A stretch of 64,000 nucleotides of DNA from Octadecabacter dasysiphoniae (GCF_021532615.1 NZ_JAKGAQ010000001.1:372001-436000), one strand, 5' to 3'; positions 15,064 to 24,799 are shown, counted from the first letter of the stretch. Translations and numbers: made by a program. The notes: generated by a model not told the origin, from the letters alone.

Positions 15064-17706
15064 TTATGCCTTTTTCGCAGGTTTCTTTTTGGCAGCGGGT
15101 TTCTTCGCAGCTGGCTTTTTTGCACTGGCTTTTTTGGCGGGCGCTTTTTTCTTGGCAGGTGCCTTGCGGGCGACCTTTTTGCCTGCTTTTGCTGCACGCT
15201 CTTCGATCAACGTGACGGCCTGTGACAGTGTCAGGTCTGCGACCTCAACCGTGTCAGGGATCGTGGCGTTGATCTTGTCCCATTTCACGTAAGGCCCGTA
15301 TTTGCCGTCAAACACGTTCACAGGGCCGCCCACATCGGGGTGTTCGCCGAGTTCACGGATCGGCACCGCCGCTTTGCCACGTTGTCCACGGCTGGCGACC
15401 TTTGCGGCCAACAGTTCAACCGCGTGGTTCATCCCGACGGTAAACACATCCTCAAGGGTTTCGAGGTTCGCGTTCGTGCCGCCACGTTCAGATGTGGATT
15501 CTGCGTGCTTCAAATAGGGGCCATAGCGCCCGATATTGGCAAAAACATTCACGCCGTCTTCCGGGTGGGTGCCAATAAAGCGGGGCAGCGATAGCAATCT
15601 GACAGCTGTTTCCAGCGTGATGTCTTCGGGGGGCCATTCCTTGGGAATCGACTGACGGTTGGGTTTCGGGTTGTCGTCCGTGACCTCACCGCGCTGGGCA
15701 TAGGGGCCGAAACGACCCTTATGAATCCAGATGTTATCGCCGTCATCCTGACCAAGGTTTTTACCCTCTGGCGGGATGCCGGATGTGTCTTCTGCGCCGG
15801 GGGGGCCAAAGGCGCGGGTGTATTTGCATTCCGGATAGTTGGAACAGCCGATGAAAGCGCCACCAGAACGTGCGGTGCGCATGGACAAACGGCCTTCACC
15901 ACAGTTTGGGCAGAGGCGTGGATCGGTGCCTTCTTCATTGGGCGGGAAGATGTGCGGCGCGAGGACATCGTTAATCTTTTCAAGGACTTCTGTGATGGAA
16001 TTGTCCATCGCTTCGTCAATCGTGACTTTGAAATCGACCCAGAAATCAGACAAGACTTTCTTGTAATCCGCATCCCCGGCGGACACGTGATCCAGTTCTT
16101 CCTCCAGCGACGCGGTGTAATCGTAGCCGACATATTTGCGGAAATAATTGGTCAGAAACGCCGTGACCAACCGCCCTTTATCTTCCGGGATCAGGCGGTT
16201 TTTCTCTTTGCGAACGTATTCGCGATCCTGAATTGTCGTCACAATTGAGGCATATGTAGACGGGCGCCCAATGCCGAGCTCTTCCATGCGTTTGACCAAC
16301 GTGGCCTCGGTATAGCGGGGCGGCGGTTGGGTGAAATGCTGTTCCGGCGTGACAGAGGTTTTGCCGATCGCCTCGCCTTGGGCAACCTGGGGTAGACGTT
16401 TGTCGTCGTCATCGGTGAGCTTGTCATCCTCGACGTCATCGCGGCCTTCTTCATAGACTCGCAAAAATCCGTCAAACAGAACAACCTGACCCGTCGCCCG
16501 CAGTTCGACCTGACCATCCGCAGACCCGATATCGACGGTTGTGCGTTCCATCCGCGCCGCTTCCATCTGGCTGGAAATGGTGCGTTTGTAGATCAGATCG
16601 TACAGTTTTCGCTGGTCCGGATCGGCGATCTTTGCTTCTTCTGCGGACAGCATCAAATCAGTCGGGCGCACGCATTCGTGGGCCTCTTGGGCGTTTTTAG
16701 CTTTGTTTTTATAGATGCGTGGCTTTGCGGGGACGTAATCTTTGCCGAATTTCGCAGCGATTGCTTCGCGTGCAGCGGTCACGGCTTCGGGGGCCATGTC
16801 GATGCCGTCGGTTCGCATGTATGTGATCAAGCCTGCTTCGTACAAACGCTGGGCGGCGTTCATCGTCATGCGCGCGCCAAAACCGAATTTGCGCGATGCC
16901 TCTTGTTGCAAGGTCGATGTCATGAACGGCGCGGACGGGTTGCGGTTGGCAGGTTTGGCTTCGACTGATTTGACCGTCAGATCGCGCGATTGCACGGCCT
17001 GTTGGGCCAGTTCCGCCTGCGTCGCGTTCTCAAGATCGAACTTATCGAGCTTTTTACCCGCCAAAACGGTCAAACGCGCATCAACAGTCTGGTTGCGCGG
17101 GGTCGTAAGCTGCGCTTTGACGGACCAATATTCGCGGTTGTTGAACGCCTCGATCTCCATCTCGCGCTCAACGATGATGCGCAGGGTGACCGATTGCACG
17201 CGGCCCGCAGATTTCGCGCCGGGCAGGCGGCGCCACAAAACCGGGGACAGCTTAAAGCCCACCAGATAATCAAGTGCGCGGCGCGCCAAATAGGCGTCCA
17301 CCAGCGGCTGGTCGACGATGCGCGGGTTTTTCATCGCCTCGGTGACGGCGGTTTTGGTGATCGCGTTGAACACAACGCGCGAAACGGGCGTGTCTTTCTT
17401 GATGACTTTACGTTTGCGCAATGCCTCTTCGAGGTGCCAGCTGATTGCCTCTCCTTCGCGGTCCGGGTCGGTCGCGAGGATCAATTCGTTGTCGTTTGCC
17501 AGTGCATCGGCGATGGCTTTGATGTGCTTTTTGCTGTCGCTCGCGACTTCCCAAAGCATGTCAAAGTCGTTGTCCGGGTCTACTGATCCGTCTTTGGGGG
17601 GCAGGTCACGGACGTGTCCATAGGACGCCAAAACAGTATAGTCTGACCCCAAATACTTGTTGATTGTCTTGGCCTTAGCCGGAGATTCGACGACAACAAC
17701 AGGCAT
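15064..17706 (-). CDS. topA: DNA topoisomerase I
   Basis: Type IA topoisomerase of 880 residues that relaxes negative supercoils. The Toprim domain is at the N-terminus (VVVESPAKAKTI, YGHVRDLPPK, DPDREGEAISWH); the catalytic Tyr296 is in ITYMRTDG. A Cys4 zinc-ribbon (CPNCGEGRL...CSNYPEC) and later topo-C repeats (IGRYGPYLKHA, GKYGPYVKW) follow. The last ~40 residues are a Lys/Ala/Pro-rich histone H1-like tail (repeated AKK). The ATG at 17706 is preferred to the alternative start at 17727 because GAAAGGA lies just upstream. Confidence 0.97.
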   Translation of the reverse strand: MPVVVVESPAKAKTINKYLGSDYTVLASYGHVRDLPPKDGSVDPDNDFDMLWEVASDSKKHIKAIADALANDNELILATDPDREGEAISWHLEEALRKRKVIKKDTPVSRVVFNAITKTAVTEAMKNPRIVDQPLVDAYLARRALDYLVGFKLSPVLWRRLPGAKSAGRVQSVTLRIIVEREMEIEAFNNREYWSVKAQLTTPRNQTVDARLTVLAGKKLDKFDLENATQAELAQQAVQSRDLTVKSVEAKPANRNPSAPFMTSTLQQEASRKFGFGARMTMNAAQRLYEAGLITYMRTDGIDMAPEAVTAAREAIAAKFGKDYVPAKPRIYKNKAKNAQEAHECVRPTDLMLSAEEAKIADPDQRKLYDLIYKRTISSQMEAARMERTTVDIGSADGQVELRATGQVVLFDGFLRVYEEGRDDVEDDKLTDDDDKRLPQVAQGEAIGKTSVTPEQHFTQPPPRYTEATLVKRMEELGIGRPSTYASIVTTIQDREYVRKEKNRLIPEDKGRLVTAFLTNYFRKYVGYDYTASLEEELDHVSAGDADYKKVLSDFWVDFKVTIDEAMDNSITEVLEKINDVLAPHIFPPNEEGTDPRLCPNCGEGRLSMRTARSGGAFIGCSNYPECKYTRAFGPPGAEDTSGIPPEGKNLGQDDGDNIWIHKGRFGPYAQRGEVTDDNPKPNRQSIPKEWPPEDITLETAVRLLSLPRFIGTHPEDGVNVFANIGRYGPYLKHAESTSERGGTNANLETLEDVFTVGMNHAVELLAAKVASRGQRGKAAVPIRELGEHPDVGGPVNVFDGKYGPYVKWDKINATIPDTVEVADLTLSQAVTLIEERAAKAGKKVARKAPAKKKAPAKKASAKKPAAKKPAAKKKPAKKA

Positions 17707-17833
17707 GGTAATCCTTTCAAAACACACGGCGTTCGTGGTCCGGCAAAATGTGGGGGGGCTTGGGGGATTGTCAATGAGGCATCTGAGGCGATGCTAATTT
17801 AGCCGCCCAAATGCCGCGTATTTGACTGAAGGA

Positions 17834-18964
17834 TTACACAGCGCAGGCCAACATTCCCCCCGCTTGACGGATGACTTTGCCGTCAAGTTCGAGGTCGACC
17901 AACACTGGCGCCACGGCGGTGGCGGCTGCCCCAAGGCTGCGGATCAGCTGATCTTCGGCCATGGGCGCGGGGCTGAGACGTGACAGGATTTCATCATGCA
18001 AGACGGCCGTTTCGCGCAAGGATCGTGGCGGCGCAGGCGTGTCGAGCGGTAATTCCGGCGCGACTGTTTTCGGATCACCGATATGATCGAGAATATCGCG
18101 TACACCGCGCACGAGCGTCGCACCGTCACGGATTAACATGTTGCACCCCGACGCGCGCGCATCAAACGGATGCCCCGGCACGGCCAGCACATCACGGCCC
18201 TGATCAAGTGCCGTGCGTGCCGTGATCAGGCTGCCCGATTTCGCGGCGGCCTCGATGACAACGGTTGCTTGCGACATGCCCGAAATGATCCGGTTGCGCG
18301 CGACAAAATGGCGGGCTTGCGGTTGCAGGCCGATCGGTTGGTCCGAAATGCGCAGGCCGACGCTGCCGATCGATTGAGCAAGTTTTGCGTTTTCGGCAGG
18401 GTACAGCACGTCAACACCACCGGCGACCACGGCGATTGTTCCGGTCTGCAAGGCCCCGTCGTGCGCGGCTGCGTCGACGCCGCGTGCAAGGCCGGATACG
18501 ACGGTAAAACCCGCTTCACCCAAATCCTGAGCCAGTTTGCGCGCCATGCGCGTCCCGAGTGAGGATGCATTGCGCGCGCCAACCAACGCCACAAGGGGGC
18601 GTTCCAACACGGATGTCGTGCCTGTCATCCAAAGCATCACGGGTGCGTCGTCAATTTGGGCAAGGTCCGTGGGAAAGTCGGGATCGCCTTCAAACACAAG
18701 GCGGGCTTTGGCGGCGCGCCCGGACTTTAGCTCAGCCAGTACGACGCCCATTGGGCAAATCTGATAATCGGAAACGCCAGAGGCTTTGGCGATATCTGGC
18801 AAGGCGTCAAGCGCTGCGATCGCTGTACCATGTTCGCGCAGCAATCGCCGATAGGTCGCAGGACCAACCCGCCGTGAGCGCAACAGACGAAGTCGGGCAA
18901 TTCGTTCATCTTCCGTGGTGGGTGGGAGTGGGGGGTGAGTGGAAGAGCTGTTGTCCACGATCAT
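17834..18964 (-). CDS. dprA: DNA-processing protein DprA
   Basis: 376 residues. A helical SAM-like N-terminus (RLRLLRSRRVGPATYRRLL) is followed by the Rossmann core (VALVGARNASSLGTRMA, SGLARGVDAAAHDGAL, QARHFVARNRIISGMS, VPGHPFDARASGCNMLIRDGA) and a C-terminal winged helix. DprA loads RecA on incoming single-stranded DNA in natural transformation. It lies upstream of topA with a 127-bp gap. Confidence 0.95.
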   Translation of the reverse strand: MIVDNSSSTHPPLPPTTEDERIARLRLLRSRRVGPATYRRLLREHGTAIAALDALPDIAKASGVSDYQICPMGVVLAELKSGRAAKARLVFEGDPDFPTDLAQIDDAPVMLWMTGTTSVLERPLVALVGARNASSLGTRMARKLAQDLGEAGFTVVSGLARGVDAAAHDGALQTGTIAVVAGGVDVLYPAENAKLAQSIGSVGLRISDQPIGLQPQARHFVARNRIISGMSQATVVIEAAAKSGSLITARTALDQGRDVLAVPGHPFDARASGCNMLIRDGATLVRGVRDILDHIGDPKTVAPELPLDTPAPPRSLRETAVLHDEILSRLSPAPMAEDQLIRSLGAAATAVAPVLVDLELDGKVIRQAGGMLACAV

Positions 18965-19031
18965 CCTGTTCTCCGTCTGTTGCAGAATCAGGTTTAGGGC
19001 GTCGAGGTTAACGAGAGGTTATTATTTAGCC

Positions 19032-19532
19032 TTAAAATTCGGGCTTTTTGACTGGCCGCGTTTCCCACACCGCCAACAGGGCCCAAAACGACGCCCAAAT
19101 AGACAGTGCGAGGATCGCAATGGCCAGGGTAATATGGGGCAACAACCCGTTTCCGTCTGTCGTCAAATCTCCATTCAACATCACATGAACAACGGGCAGG
19201 CCAACAGCCCATGACCCCAAAAGCGCGGTGCCCCAACCTGCCCAGCCCAACATCGCTGCCGCGCGCATTGCCATCACGGCGATGGGTATCATCATCCACG
19301 TCACGATGATCGAGGCTGCGACAAACGCCGATACAAACGCGAGATGATCGTTGAGGGTATATCCGCTGCCGTCTTTGGGTGGCCCCGAAAGCGTCGCGCC
19401 ATGAATGTAGATCATCACCCATCCCATCAACGACGGAACGGCAAGGCCAAAGACAACTGCCAGCAAGGGCCGTGCCCAGCCAACCTCAGCGCCCGAAAGG
19501 CGGGGTGTGCGAAACGGGTGGAGAGAGGTCAA
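19032..19532 (-). CDS. Small integral membrane protein, unknown function
   Basis: A 166-residue hydrophobic protein with four predicted membrane segments (about residues 22-44, 65-90, 95-118 and 132-155) and a short basic C-terminus (RPVKKPEF). I do not recognise a family. The start is a TTG with AAAGGA six bases upstream; an ATG just upstream is in another frame. It lies between dprA and tldD, both on minus. Coding is supported by codon pattern and membrane topology only. Confidence 0.65.
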   Translation of the reverse strand: MTSLHPFRTPRLSGAEVGWARPLLAVVFGLAVPSLMGWVMIYIHGATLSGPPKDGSGYTLNDHLAFVSAFVAASIIVTWMMIPIAVMAMRAAAMLGWAGWGTALLGSWAVGLPVVHVMLNGDLTTDGNGLLPHITLAIAILALSIWASFWALLAVWETRPVKKPEF

Positions 19533-19588
19533 TCGACATCCTTTGTGTCAGGCGTTCGCACTTTGCACAAAGCAGTCCAACGCCGCAT

Positions 19589-21010
19589 TCAGGTTGCCGC
19601 CCCACCCACGGTCAAACCACCGATCATCAGGCTTGGCTGGCCAACGCCCACGGGCACCCATTGGCCGGCTTTGCCACAATTTCCGATACCAGGGTCGAGC
19701 GCCATGTCGTTGCCGATGCCGCGGATTTGTTTCAGGGCCGTAGCGCCATCGCCAATAAGGGTCGCGCCTTTGACGGGCGCGCCGACCTGACCATTCTTGA
19801 CGCGGTAGGCTTCGGTGCAGCTGAACACAAATTTGCCGTTGGTAATGTCGACCTGACCGCCCCCAAATCCGACCGCATAAATACCGTCTTTCAAGCCGGC
19901 GAGCATATCTTTCGGGTCTGCGCCCCCGCCCAGCATGTAGGTGTTGGTCATGCGTGGCATCGGGATATGGGCGAAACTTTCGCGCCGCCCGTTGCCTGTT
20001 GGTGCGACACCCATCAGGCGCGCGTTCTGGCGGTCTTGCATAAATCCAACCAAGACACCGTCTTCGATCAACACATTTTTGGCGCTGGGCGTGCCTTCGT
20101 CGTCAACCGTGATGGACCCGCGCCGATCGGGGATCGTGCCATCATCCAGAACGGTTACGCCCTTCGCAGCGACTTGTTGCCCCATAAGGCCCGCAAACGC
20201 AGATGTGCCCTTACGGTTAAAATCCCCTTCAAGCCCATGGCCCACGGCCTCGTGCAGCAGGATACCGGGCCAGCCGGGGCCAAGCAGCACATCCATGACG
20301 CCAGCCGGGGCGGGTTCGGCCTCAAGATTGACCAGCGCGATCCGCAAGGCTTCGCGCGCGACGGGTTGCCAGTGGTCCGGCGACGTCAGGCCGATCAGAC
20401 CCGCACGGCCACCGCCGCCCATGCCACCAGATTCGCGCACACCGTTCTCTTCGACGATGACGCTGATGTTCAGACGCGACATCGGGCGGATGTCAGTGAC
20501 CAACGTGCCTTCGGGGCGCAAAATCACGACCTCTTGGTGGGACGCGGCGAGGGTCGCGCTGACTTGAACCACGCGCGGATCAAGATCGCGGCAAAACGCG
20601 TCAATTTCTTTCAGTAGGTCGATTTTGGCAGGAAACGTGGCTTCTGCGATTGGATCGGCGTCAGTGTAAAGTACGGTGTTGGTGCGCGCTGGACCATCTG
20701 CCAGCGTGCCACCACCCGCCCCAACAGCAAGCTGCGTGGTCGCAACGGCGCGGCGCAGTGCATGTTCGTCAATGGTCGTGGAATGGGCATATCCAGCCAC
20801 TTCGCCGCGCACAGCACGCAGTCCGAACCCTTCGGAGGCGTCATAGCTTGCGGTGCGAATGCGCCCGTCATCAAAGGATAGAACTTCGCTTCGGCGACGT
20901 TCCAAGAACAATTCCCCATCATCGGCCCCGTTGGTCGCATCGCGCAACATTGCCAAGGCGCTGTCTTGGTCCAAATTCGTCTCAAACGGGCGGAATGGGT
21001 CGTTGCTCAT
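19589..21010 (-). CDS. tldD: TldD metalloprotease
   Basis: A 473-residue member of the TldD/PmbA peptidase family, which processes modified peptides and unfolded segments in the cytoplasm. The zinc motif HEAVGH is in LLHEAVGHGLEGDFNRKG; GGGGRAGLIG and GTPSAKNVLIEDG are further family blocks. The start at 21010 (MSNDPFRP) is chosen because AGGAAACC precedes it; an in-frame start at 21064 would overlap the promoter region. An FNR-type palindrome lies 23 bp upstream. It is divergent from the cytochrome oxidase operon. Confidence 0.94.
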   Translation of the reverse strand: MSNDPFRPFETNLDQDSALAMLRDATNGADDGELFLERRRSEVLSFDDGRIRTASYDASEGFGLRAVRGEVAGYAHSTTIDEHALRRAVATTQLAVGAGGGTLADGPARTNTVLYTDADPIAEATFPAKIDLLKEIDAFCRDLDPRVVQVSATLAASHQEVVILRPEGTLVTDIRPMSRLNISVIVEENGVRESGGMGGGGRAGLIGLTSPDHWQPVAREALRIALVNLEAEPAPAGVMDVLLGPGWPGILLHEAVGHGLEGDFNRKGTSAFAGLMGQQVAAKGVTVLDDGTIPDRRGSITVDDEGTPSAKNVLIEDGVLVGFMQDRQNARLMGVAPTGNGRRESFAHIPMPRMTNTYMLGGGADPKDMLAGLKDGIYAVGFGGGQVDITNGKFVFSCTEAYRVKNGQVGAPVKGATLIGDGATALKQIRGIGNDMALDPGIGNCGKAGQWVPVGVGQPSLMIGGLTVGGAAT

Positions 21011-21032
21011 ACAGGTTTCCTGACTGGATTGT

Positions 21033-21046
21033 TTGATTTGGATCAA
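21033..21046. promoter_or_regulatory. Perfect FNR/FnrL box (TTGAT-N4-ATCAA)
   Basis: TTGATTTGGATCAA matches the FNR consensus without mismatch. It lies 23 bp upstream of tldD and 150 bp upstream of coxB, next to a TTGACA hexamer at 21058. FnrL is the anaerobic regulator of Rhodobacter-type bacteria; here it could repress the aa3 oxidase or tldD at low oxygen. Confidence 0.6.
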
Positions 21047-21195
21047 AAAGCGACCCTTTGACACGGTTACGTCGCTTGAGTTGCTGGAAAGGATATGGGA
21101 TTACGCTTCGTGAATACAACGGGATTCCGTCAGCGGACCTGTTGAAGGGAATTGTCGATAGCGCGAAATCCGCGCTCACTCACTTAGGGATTGAT

Positions 21196-22056
21196 ATGCA
21201 AATGATGACTGTTGCAAAACGTCTTGGCCTTGCTGCCGCCACAACGGTTCTGGCGCAGATGGCTTCGGCCCAAACCGCGATTGAAGATCTTGAGATCGTC
21301 GGCGCGCCAACACCCGGTGCCACAGGGTTCCAGCCTGCTGCAACGGAACTAATGCGCGATCTGGTCTGGTTGGACGGGTTCCTGTTGGTGATCATCACGA
21401 TCATTTCGCTGTTCGTCACCGGTCTGATGGCATGGTGCGTCCTGCGCTTTAACGCCAAGCGCAACCCTGAGGCGGCGACATTCACACACAACTCCCCATT
21501 GGAAGTTGCATGGACAATCGTCCCGATCGTGATCCTTGTCTTTATCGGCGCGTTTTCCTTGCCGATCCTGTTCAAGCAGCAGGAAATCCCTGAGGGCGAC
21601 ATCAACATCACAGTAACCGGCTATCAGTGGTTCTGGTCCTATGAATACACAGACGAAGACGTTTTCTTTGAAAGCTACATGATCGGTTACAACGAAGGTA
21701 ACCTGAACGCAGGCATCATCGAACAGTTGGAAGAAGCCGGATATTCCGAAGACGAATTCCGCCTTGCGACGGACACCGCCGTTATTGTGCCTGTGGGTGC
21801 GACTGTCGTTATGACCGTGACTGGCGCCGATGTGATCCATTCCTGGACGATCCCTGCATTCGGCGTAAAGCAGGATGCGGTTCCGGGTCGTTTTGCCCAG
21901 CTTTGGTTTAACGCAGAGCGTGAAGGCATCTATTTTGGCCAGTGTTCCGAATTGTGCGGCAAAGACCACGCCTACATGCCGATCACCGTTAAGGTCGTTG
22001 ATCCTGCAGTCTACGAAGAATGGCTTGCAGGCGCGAAAGAAGAATTCCCAGCCTAA
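21196..22056 (+). CDS. coxB: Cytochrome c oxidase subunit II (aa3 type)
   Basis: 286 residues from the ATG at 21196 (AGGGA five bases upstream): a signal peptide ending at MASAQ, two membrane helices (about 40-65 and 90-112) and the periplasmic CuA domain. The CuA ligands are seen in FGQCSELCGKDHAYMPI and the earlier IHSWTIPAFGVK. VTGYQWFWSYEY is the aromatic electron-entry region. First gene of the coxB-ctaB-orf-ctaG-ctaE operon; subunit I (ctaD) is not present. The frame is open back to 21058 but without a ribosome site. Confidence 0.97.
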   Translation: MQMMTVAKRLGLAAATTVLAQMASAQTAIEDLEIVGAPTPGATGFQPAATELMRDLVWLDGFLLVIITIISLFVTGLMAWCVLRFNAKRNPEAATFTHNSPLEVAWTIVPIVILVFIGAFSLPILFKQQEIPEGDINITVTGYQWFWSYEYTDEDVFFESYMIGYNEGNLNAGIIEQLEEAGYSEDEFRLATDTAVIVPVGATVVMTVTGADVIHSWTIPAFGVKQDAVPGRFAQLWFNAEREGIYFGQCSELCGKDHAYMPITVKVVDPAVYEEWLAGAKEEFPA

Positions 22057-22095
22057 ACGCTGGGGCTTCCCCTTTTTTGATCGAGGTTCCGGTAC

Positions 22096-23037
22096 ATGAC
22101 TGACGCGACAAATCAGACGCAGACATATGAGGCGCAGATGGGCGATTATTTCGCTCTGATGAAGCCGCGCGTCATGCAACTGGTGGTGTTTACTGCGCTT
22201 GTCGGCCTGTTGGTCGCCCCTGTTGGTGTTAACCCATTCATTGGTTTCGTTGCGATTCTGTGCATCGCCGTCGGTGCGGGTGCGTCCGGTGCGTTGAACA
22301 TGTGGTGGGACGCCGACATTGACGCGGTGATGAAACGCACCGCCAAACGCCCAATCCCGTCGGGTGCCGTACAACCGGGCGAAGCGTTGGGCATTGGTCT
22401 TGCCTTGTCAGGTTTTGCAATTGTGCTGCTGTTTCTGGCGACAAATGCCTTAGCCGCCGGCCTGCTTGCGTTCACGATCTTTTTCTACGCGGTTGTCTAT
22501 TCCATGTGGCTCAAACGCTCGACCCCGCAGAACATCGTTATTGGTGGCGCGGCGGGTGCGTTTCCTCCGATGATCGGTTGGGCCGTTGCGACTGGATCTG
22601 TATCCATCGAATCCGTGCTGATGTTCATGTTGATCTTCATGTGGACGCCGCCGCATTTCTGGGCGCTGGCGCTGTTTGTGAAATCTGATTACGGCGATGC
22701 TGGTGTTCCGATGTTGACAGAAACACATGGCCGCACCGTGACCCGCAAACACATCATCGCGTATTGTGTTCCGCTTGTGGGTGTCGCGCTTTGGCTTGGC
22801 TTTACGTCGATTGGCGGGCCATTTTATCTGCTGGTCGCGCTCGCGCTGAATATCTGGTTCCTGAAAGGGTGCTATGACATCTGGCAGCGCACGGACGCAG
22901 ACAGCGAAGCAGACAACCACGCCGTTGAAAAGCACACCTTCAAAGTGTCGCTGTATTATCTGTTTGGTCACTTTGGCGCGCTGATGGTCGAGGCGCTCTT
23001 TCGTGCCAACGGTCTGACCGCTTGGGCAGGCTGGTAG
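22096..23037 (+). CDS. ctaB: Protoheme IX farnesyltransferase (heme O synthase)
   Basis: A 313-residue UbiA-superfamily membrane enzyme, about nine helices, that farnesylates heme B to heme O for the aa3 oxidase. The prenyl-binding motif is NMWWDADIDAVMKRTAKRP, and the second region is WTPPHFWALALF...DAGVPMLTETHG. Placed between coxB and ctaG as in related Rhodobacterales. Spacing to coxB is 39 bp. Confidence 0.97.
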   Translation: MTDATNQTQTYEAQMGDYFALMKPRVMQLVVFTALVGLLVAPVGVNPFIGFVAILCIAVGAGASGALNMWWDADIDAVMKRTAKRPIPSGAVQPGEALGIGLALSGFAIVLLFLATNALAAGLLAFTIFFYAVVYSMWLKRSTPQNIVIGGAAGAFPPMIGWAVATGSVSIESVLMFMLIFMWTPPHFWALALFVKSDYGDAGVPMLTETHGRTVTRKHIIAYCVPLVGVALWLGFTSIGGPFYLLVALALNIWFLKGCYDIWQRTDADSEADNHAVEKHTFKVSLYYLFGHFGALMVEALFRANGLTAWAGW

Positions 23038-23038
23038 A

Positions 23039-23287
23039 ATGGCGATCAAAGTCGAACATGAAATCCACGGACGCCGCAAAGGCCGCAACATGGGTGTTGG
23101 TCTGTTGTTGCTGGGGATGATCGGCATTGTGTTCGGTTTGACCGTCGTGAAGGTTCTTGGCCTCACTGATATCCGCCAGATGGAAAAATTTGACCACGTG
23201 GCCCGCCCACAGCTTGAACCCGGTGCCCTTGAAGCCGCTGAACAGCGCGCAGCCGAGGTCGCCGCAGAAGCGGAGGCAAACCAATGA
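23039..23287 (+). CDS. Small single-span protein of the cytochrome oxidase operon
   Basis: 82 residues: a short basic N-terminus (HGRRKGRNMG), one membrane helix (about 18-40, VGLLLLGMIGIVFGLTVVKVLG) and an Ala/Glu-rich C-terminus (AAEQRAAEVAAEAEA). It starts 1 bp after ctaB and overlaps ctaG by 4 bp, so it is translationally coupled. Small ORFs at this position are known in related oxidase operons; the function is not established from sequence. Confidence 0.8.
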   Translation: MAIKVEHEIHGRRKGRNMGVGLLLLGMIGIVFGLTVVKVLGLTDIRQMEKFDHVARPQLEPGALEAAEQRAAEVAAEAEANQ

Positions 23288-23886
23288 GCATGAACCCGTT
23301 TAACCGCATCCCCGAAGGCCCGAACCGGACAGCCGTGCAAGCGGTCAGCGTTGTAGTGATGATGGGCGCGCTGTCTTGGGCGTCTGTCCCGTTTTATGAC
23401 TGGTTCTGCCGTGTGACCGGATTTGGTGGCGTTACGAATGTTGCCACAACGGGCAGCGATACAGTTCTGGACCAAACCATCACTGTGCGGTTTGAATCCT
23501 CTCTCGCGCGGGACATGCCATGGACGTTCAAGCCCGTGCAGCGTGAAATGGAGGTCCGCATCGGTGAAACTGTGTTGGCCTTCTACGAGGCGACGAACCC
23601 CACTGATCAGCCCGTTGCAGGCGCCGCGTCCTACAATGTTGCCCCCTACGAGGCTGGGCAATTCTTCGATAAGATTGATTGCTTCTGTTTTGAACAGCAA
23701 ATCTTGCAACCGGGCGAGACGATCAACATGCCCGTCACCTTTTTTGTCGACCCCGCGATCGTGGACGACTATGAGGGCAAGTATATCCACACCATTACCT
23801 TGGGCTATACGTTCCACCGCAACGACCTGCCCGAAGACATCGAAAACGCTGCACTGACCGTGCCGCAGACCACCGAATTAAACTAA
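23284..23886 (+). CDS. ctaG: Cytochrome c oxidase assembly protein CtaG/Cox11
   Basis: 200 residues: one N-terminal membrane anchor (about 15-38) and a periplasmic immunoglobulin-like domain with the copper-binding CFCF motif in KIDCFCFEQQ. Cox11/CtaG delivers copper to the CuB site of subunit I. The VPFYDWFCRVTGFGG segment after the anchor is typical. ATGA overlap with the small upstream gene. Confidence 0.96.
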   Translation: MSMNPFNRIPEGPNRTAVQAVSVVVMMGALSWASVPFYDWFCRVTGFGGVTNVATTGSDTVLDQTITVRFESSLARDMPWTFKPVQREMEVRIGETVLAFYEATNPTDQPVAGAASYNVAPYEAGQFFDKIDCFCFEQQILQPGETINMPVTFFVDPAIVDDYEGKYIHTITLGYTFHRNDLPEDIENAALTVPQTTELN

Positions 23887-23913
23887 GACCAATACCTTAA
23901 GGGAACCTCAGCC

Positions 23914-24717
23914 ATGGCCCACGAAAAGAACCACGATTACCACATCCTGCCCCCGTCGATCTGGCCTTTGATGACGGGCGTTGCCGTTTTCGCCATGTTG
24001 TTTGGCGCGGTTTTGTGGATGGACAGCAATGACAACCCCTACCTGTTCTTGATGGGTTTTGTTGGCGTGCTGTATTGCATGTACGCGTGGTGGGCCGAGG
24101 TGATCGTCGAAAGCCATCAGGGTGATCACACGCCTGTCGTGCGCATCGGCCTGCGCTACGGTTTCATCATGTTCATCATGTCCGAAGTCATGTTCTTTGC
24201 GGCTTGGTTCTGGTCGTTCTTCAAACACGCGATGTACCCGATGGGCCCACAATCCCCGGCGATTGATGGTCAGTTCCCGCCAGCGGGCATTGAAACATTC
24301 GACCCTTGGCACCTGCCGCTGATCAACACGTTGATCCTGCTGTGTTCGGGTGCCGCCGCAACATGGGCGCACCACGCACTTGTGCACGAAGACAACCGCG
24401 AAGACGTAAAATCCGGCCTGCTTCTGGCTGTCATCCTCGGTATCATCTTTACCGGTTTCCAAGCCTACGAATATAGCCACGCGGCCTTCGGCCTTGCGGG
24501 TAACATCTATGGCGCGAACTTCTTTATGGCGACGGGCTTTCACGGCTTCCACGTGGTGATCGGTACGATCTTCTTGTTCGTGTGCTACCTGCGTGTACGC
24601 CGCAACCACTTCACCGCCGAAAAGCACATCGGTTTCGAAGCCGCAGCTTGGTACTGGCACTTTGTTGATGTGGTCTGGCTGTTCCTCTTTGCTGCTGTCT
24701 ACGTCTGGGGCCAGTAA
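23914..24717 (+). CDS. ctaE: Cytochrome c oxidase subunit III
   Basis: A 267-residue, seven-helix subunit III. Recognisable blocks: [47 protein letters not shown] and [16 protein letters not shown]. Last structural oxidase gene; a strong terminator follows 34 bp later. Confidence 0.97.
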   Translation: MAHEKNHDYHILPPSIWPLMTGVAVFAMLFGAVLWMDSNDNPYLFLMGFVGVLYCMYAWWAEVIVESHQGDHTPVVRIGLRYGFIMFIMSEVMFFAAWFWSFFKHAMYPMGPQSPAIDGQFPPAGIETFDPWHLPLINTLILLCSGAAATWAHHALVHEDNREDVKSGLLLAVILGIIFTGFQAYEYSHAAFGLAGNIYGANFFMATGFHGFHVVIGTIFLFVCYLRVRRNHFTAEKHIGFEAAAWYWHFVDVVWLFLFAAVYVWGQ

Positions 24718-24751
24718 GGCATCTTGACCTGACCTGATTGTGACACGACAA

Positions 24752-24787
24752 GACGCGCAAGGATTCACACCTTGCGCGTCTTTTTAT
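24752..24787 (+). terminator. Strong intrinsic terminator after ctaE
   Basis: GACGCGCAAGG and CCTTGCGCGTC make a perfect 11-bp stem around a 7-nt loop, followed by TTTTTATTT. It ends 13 bp before the SURF1 start, so SURF1-thrC expression must depend on read-through or a promoter in this short gap or further upstream. Confidence 0.9.
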
Positions 24788-24799
24788 TTGGGGCACCCC

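Noticed and set aside
19379..20617. 412-codon open frame on plus opposite tldD
   Set aside because: TldD has the HEAVGH motif and family blocks on minus; the plus frame has no recognisable features.
21349..22374. 341-codon minus frame opposite coxB and the ctaB start
   Set aside because: Crosses two real genes and the gap between them; no ribosome site or domain.
22450..23817. 455-codon open frame on minus opposite ctaB/ctaG
   Set aside because: It is antisense to well-recognised oxidase genes, is rich in His/Arg/Gln with no domain, and is a product of GC-biased codon use.
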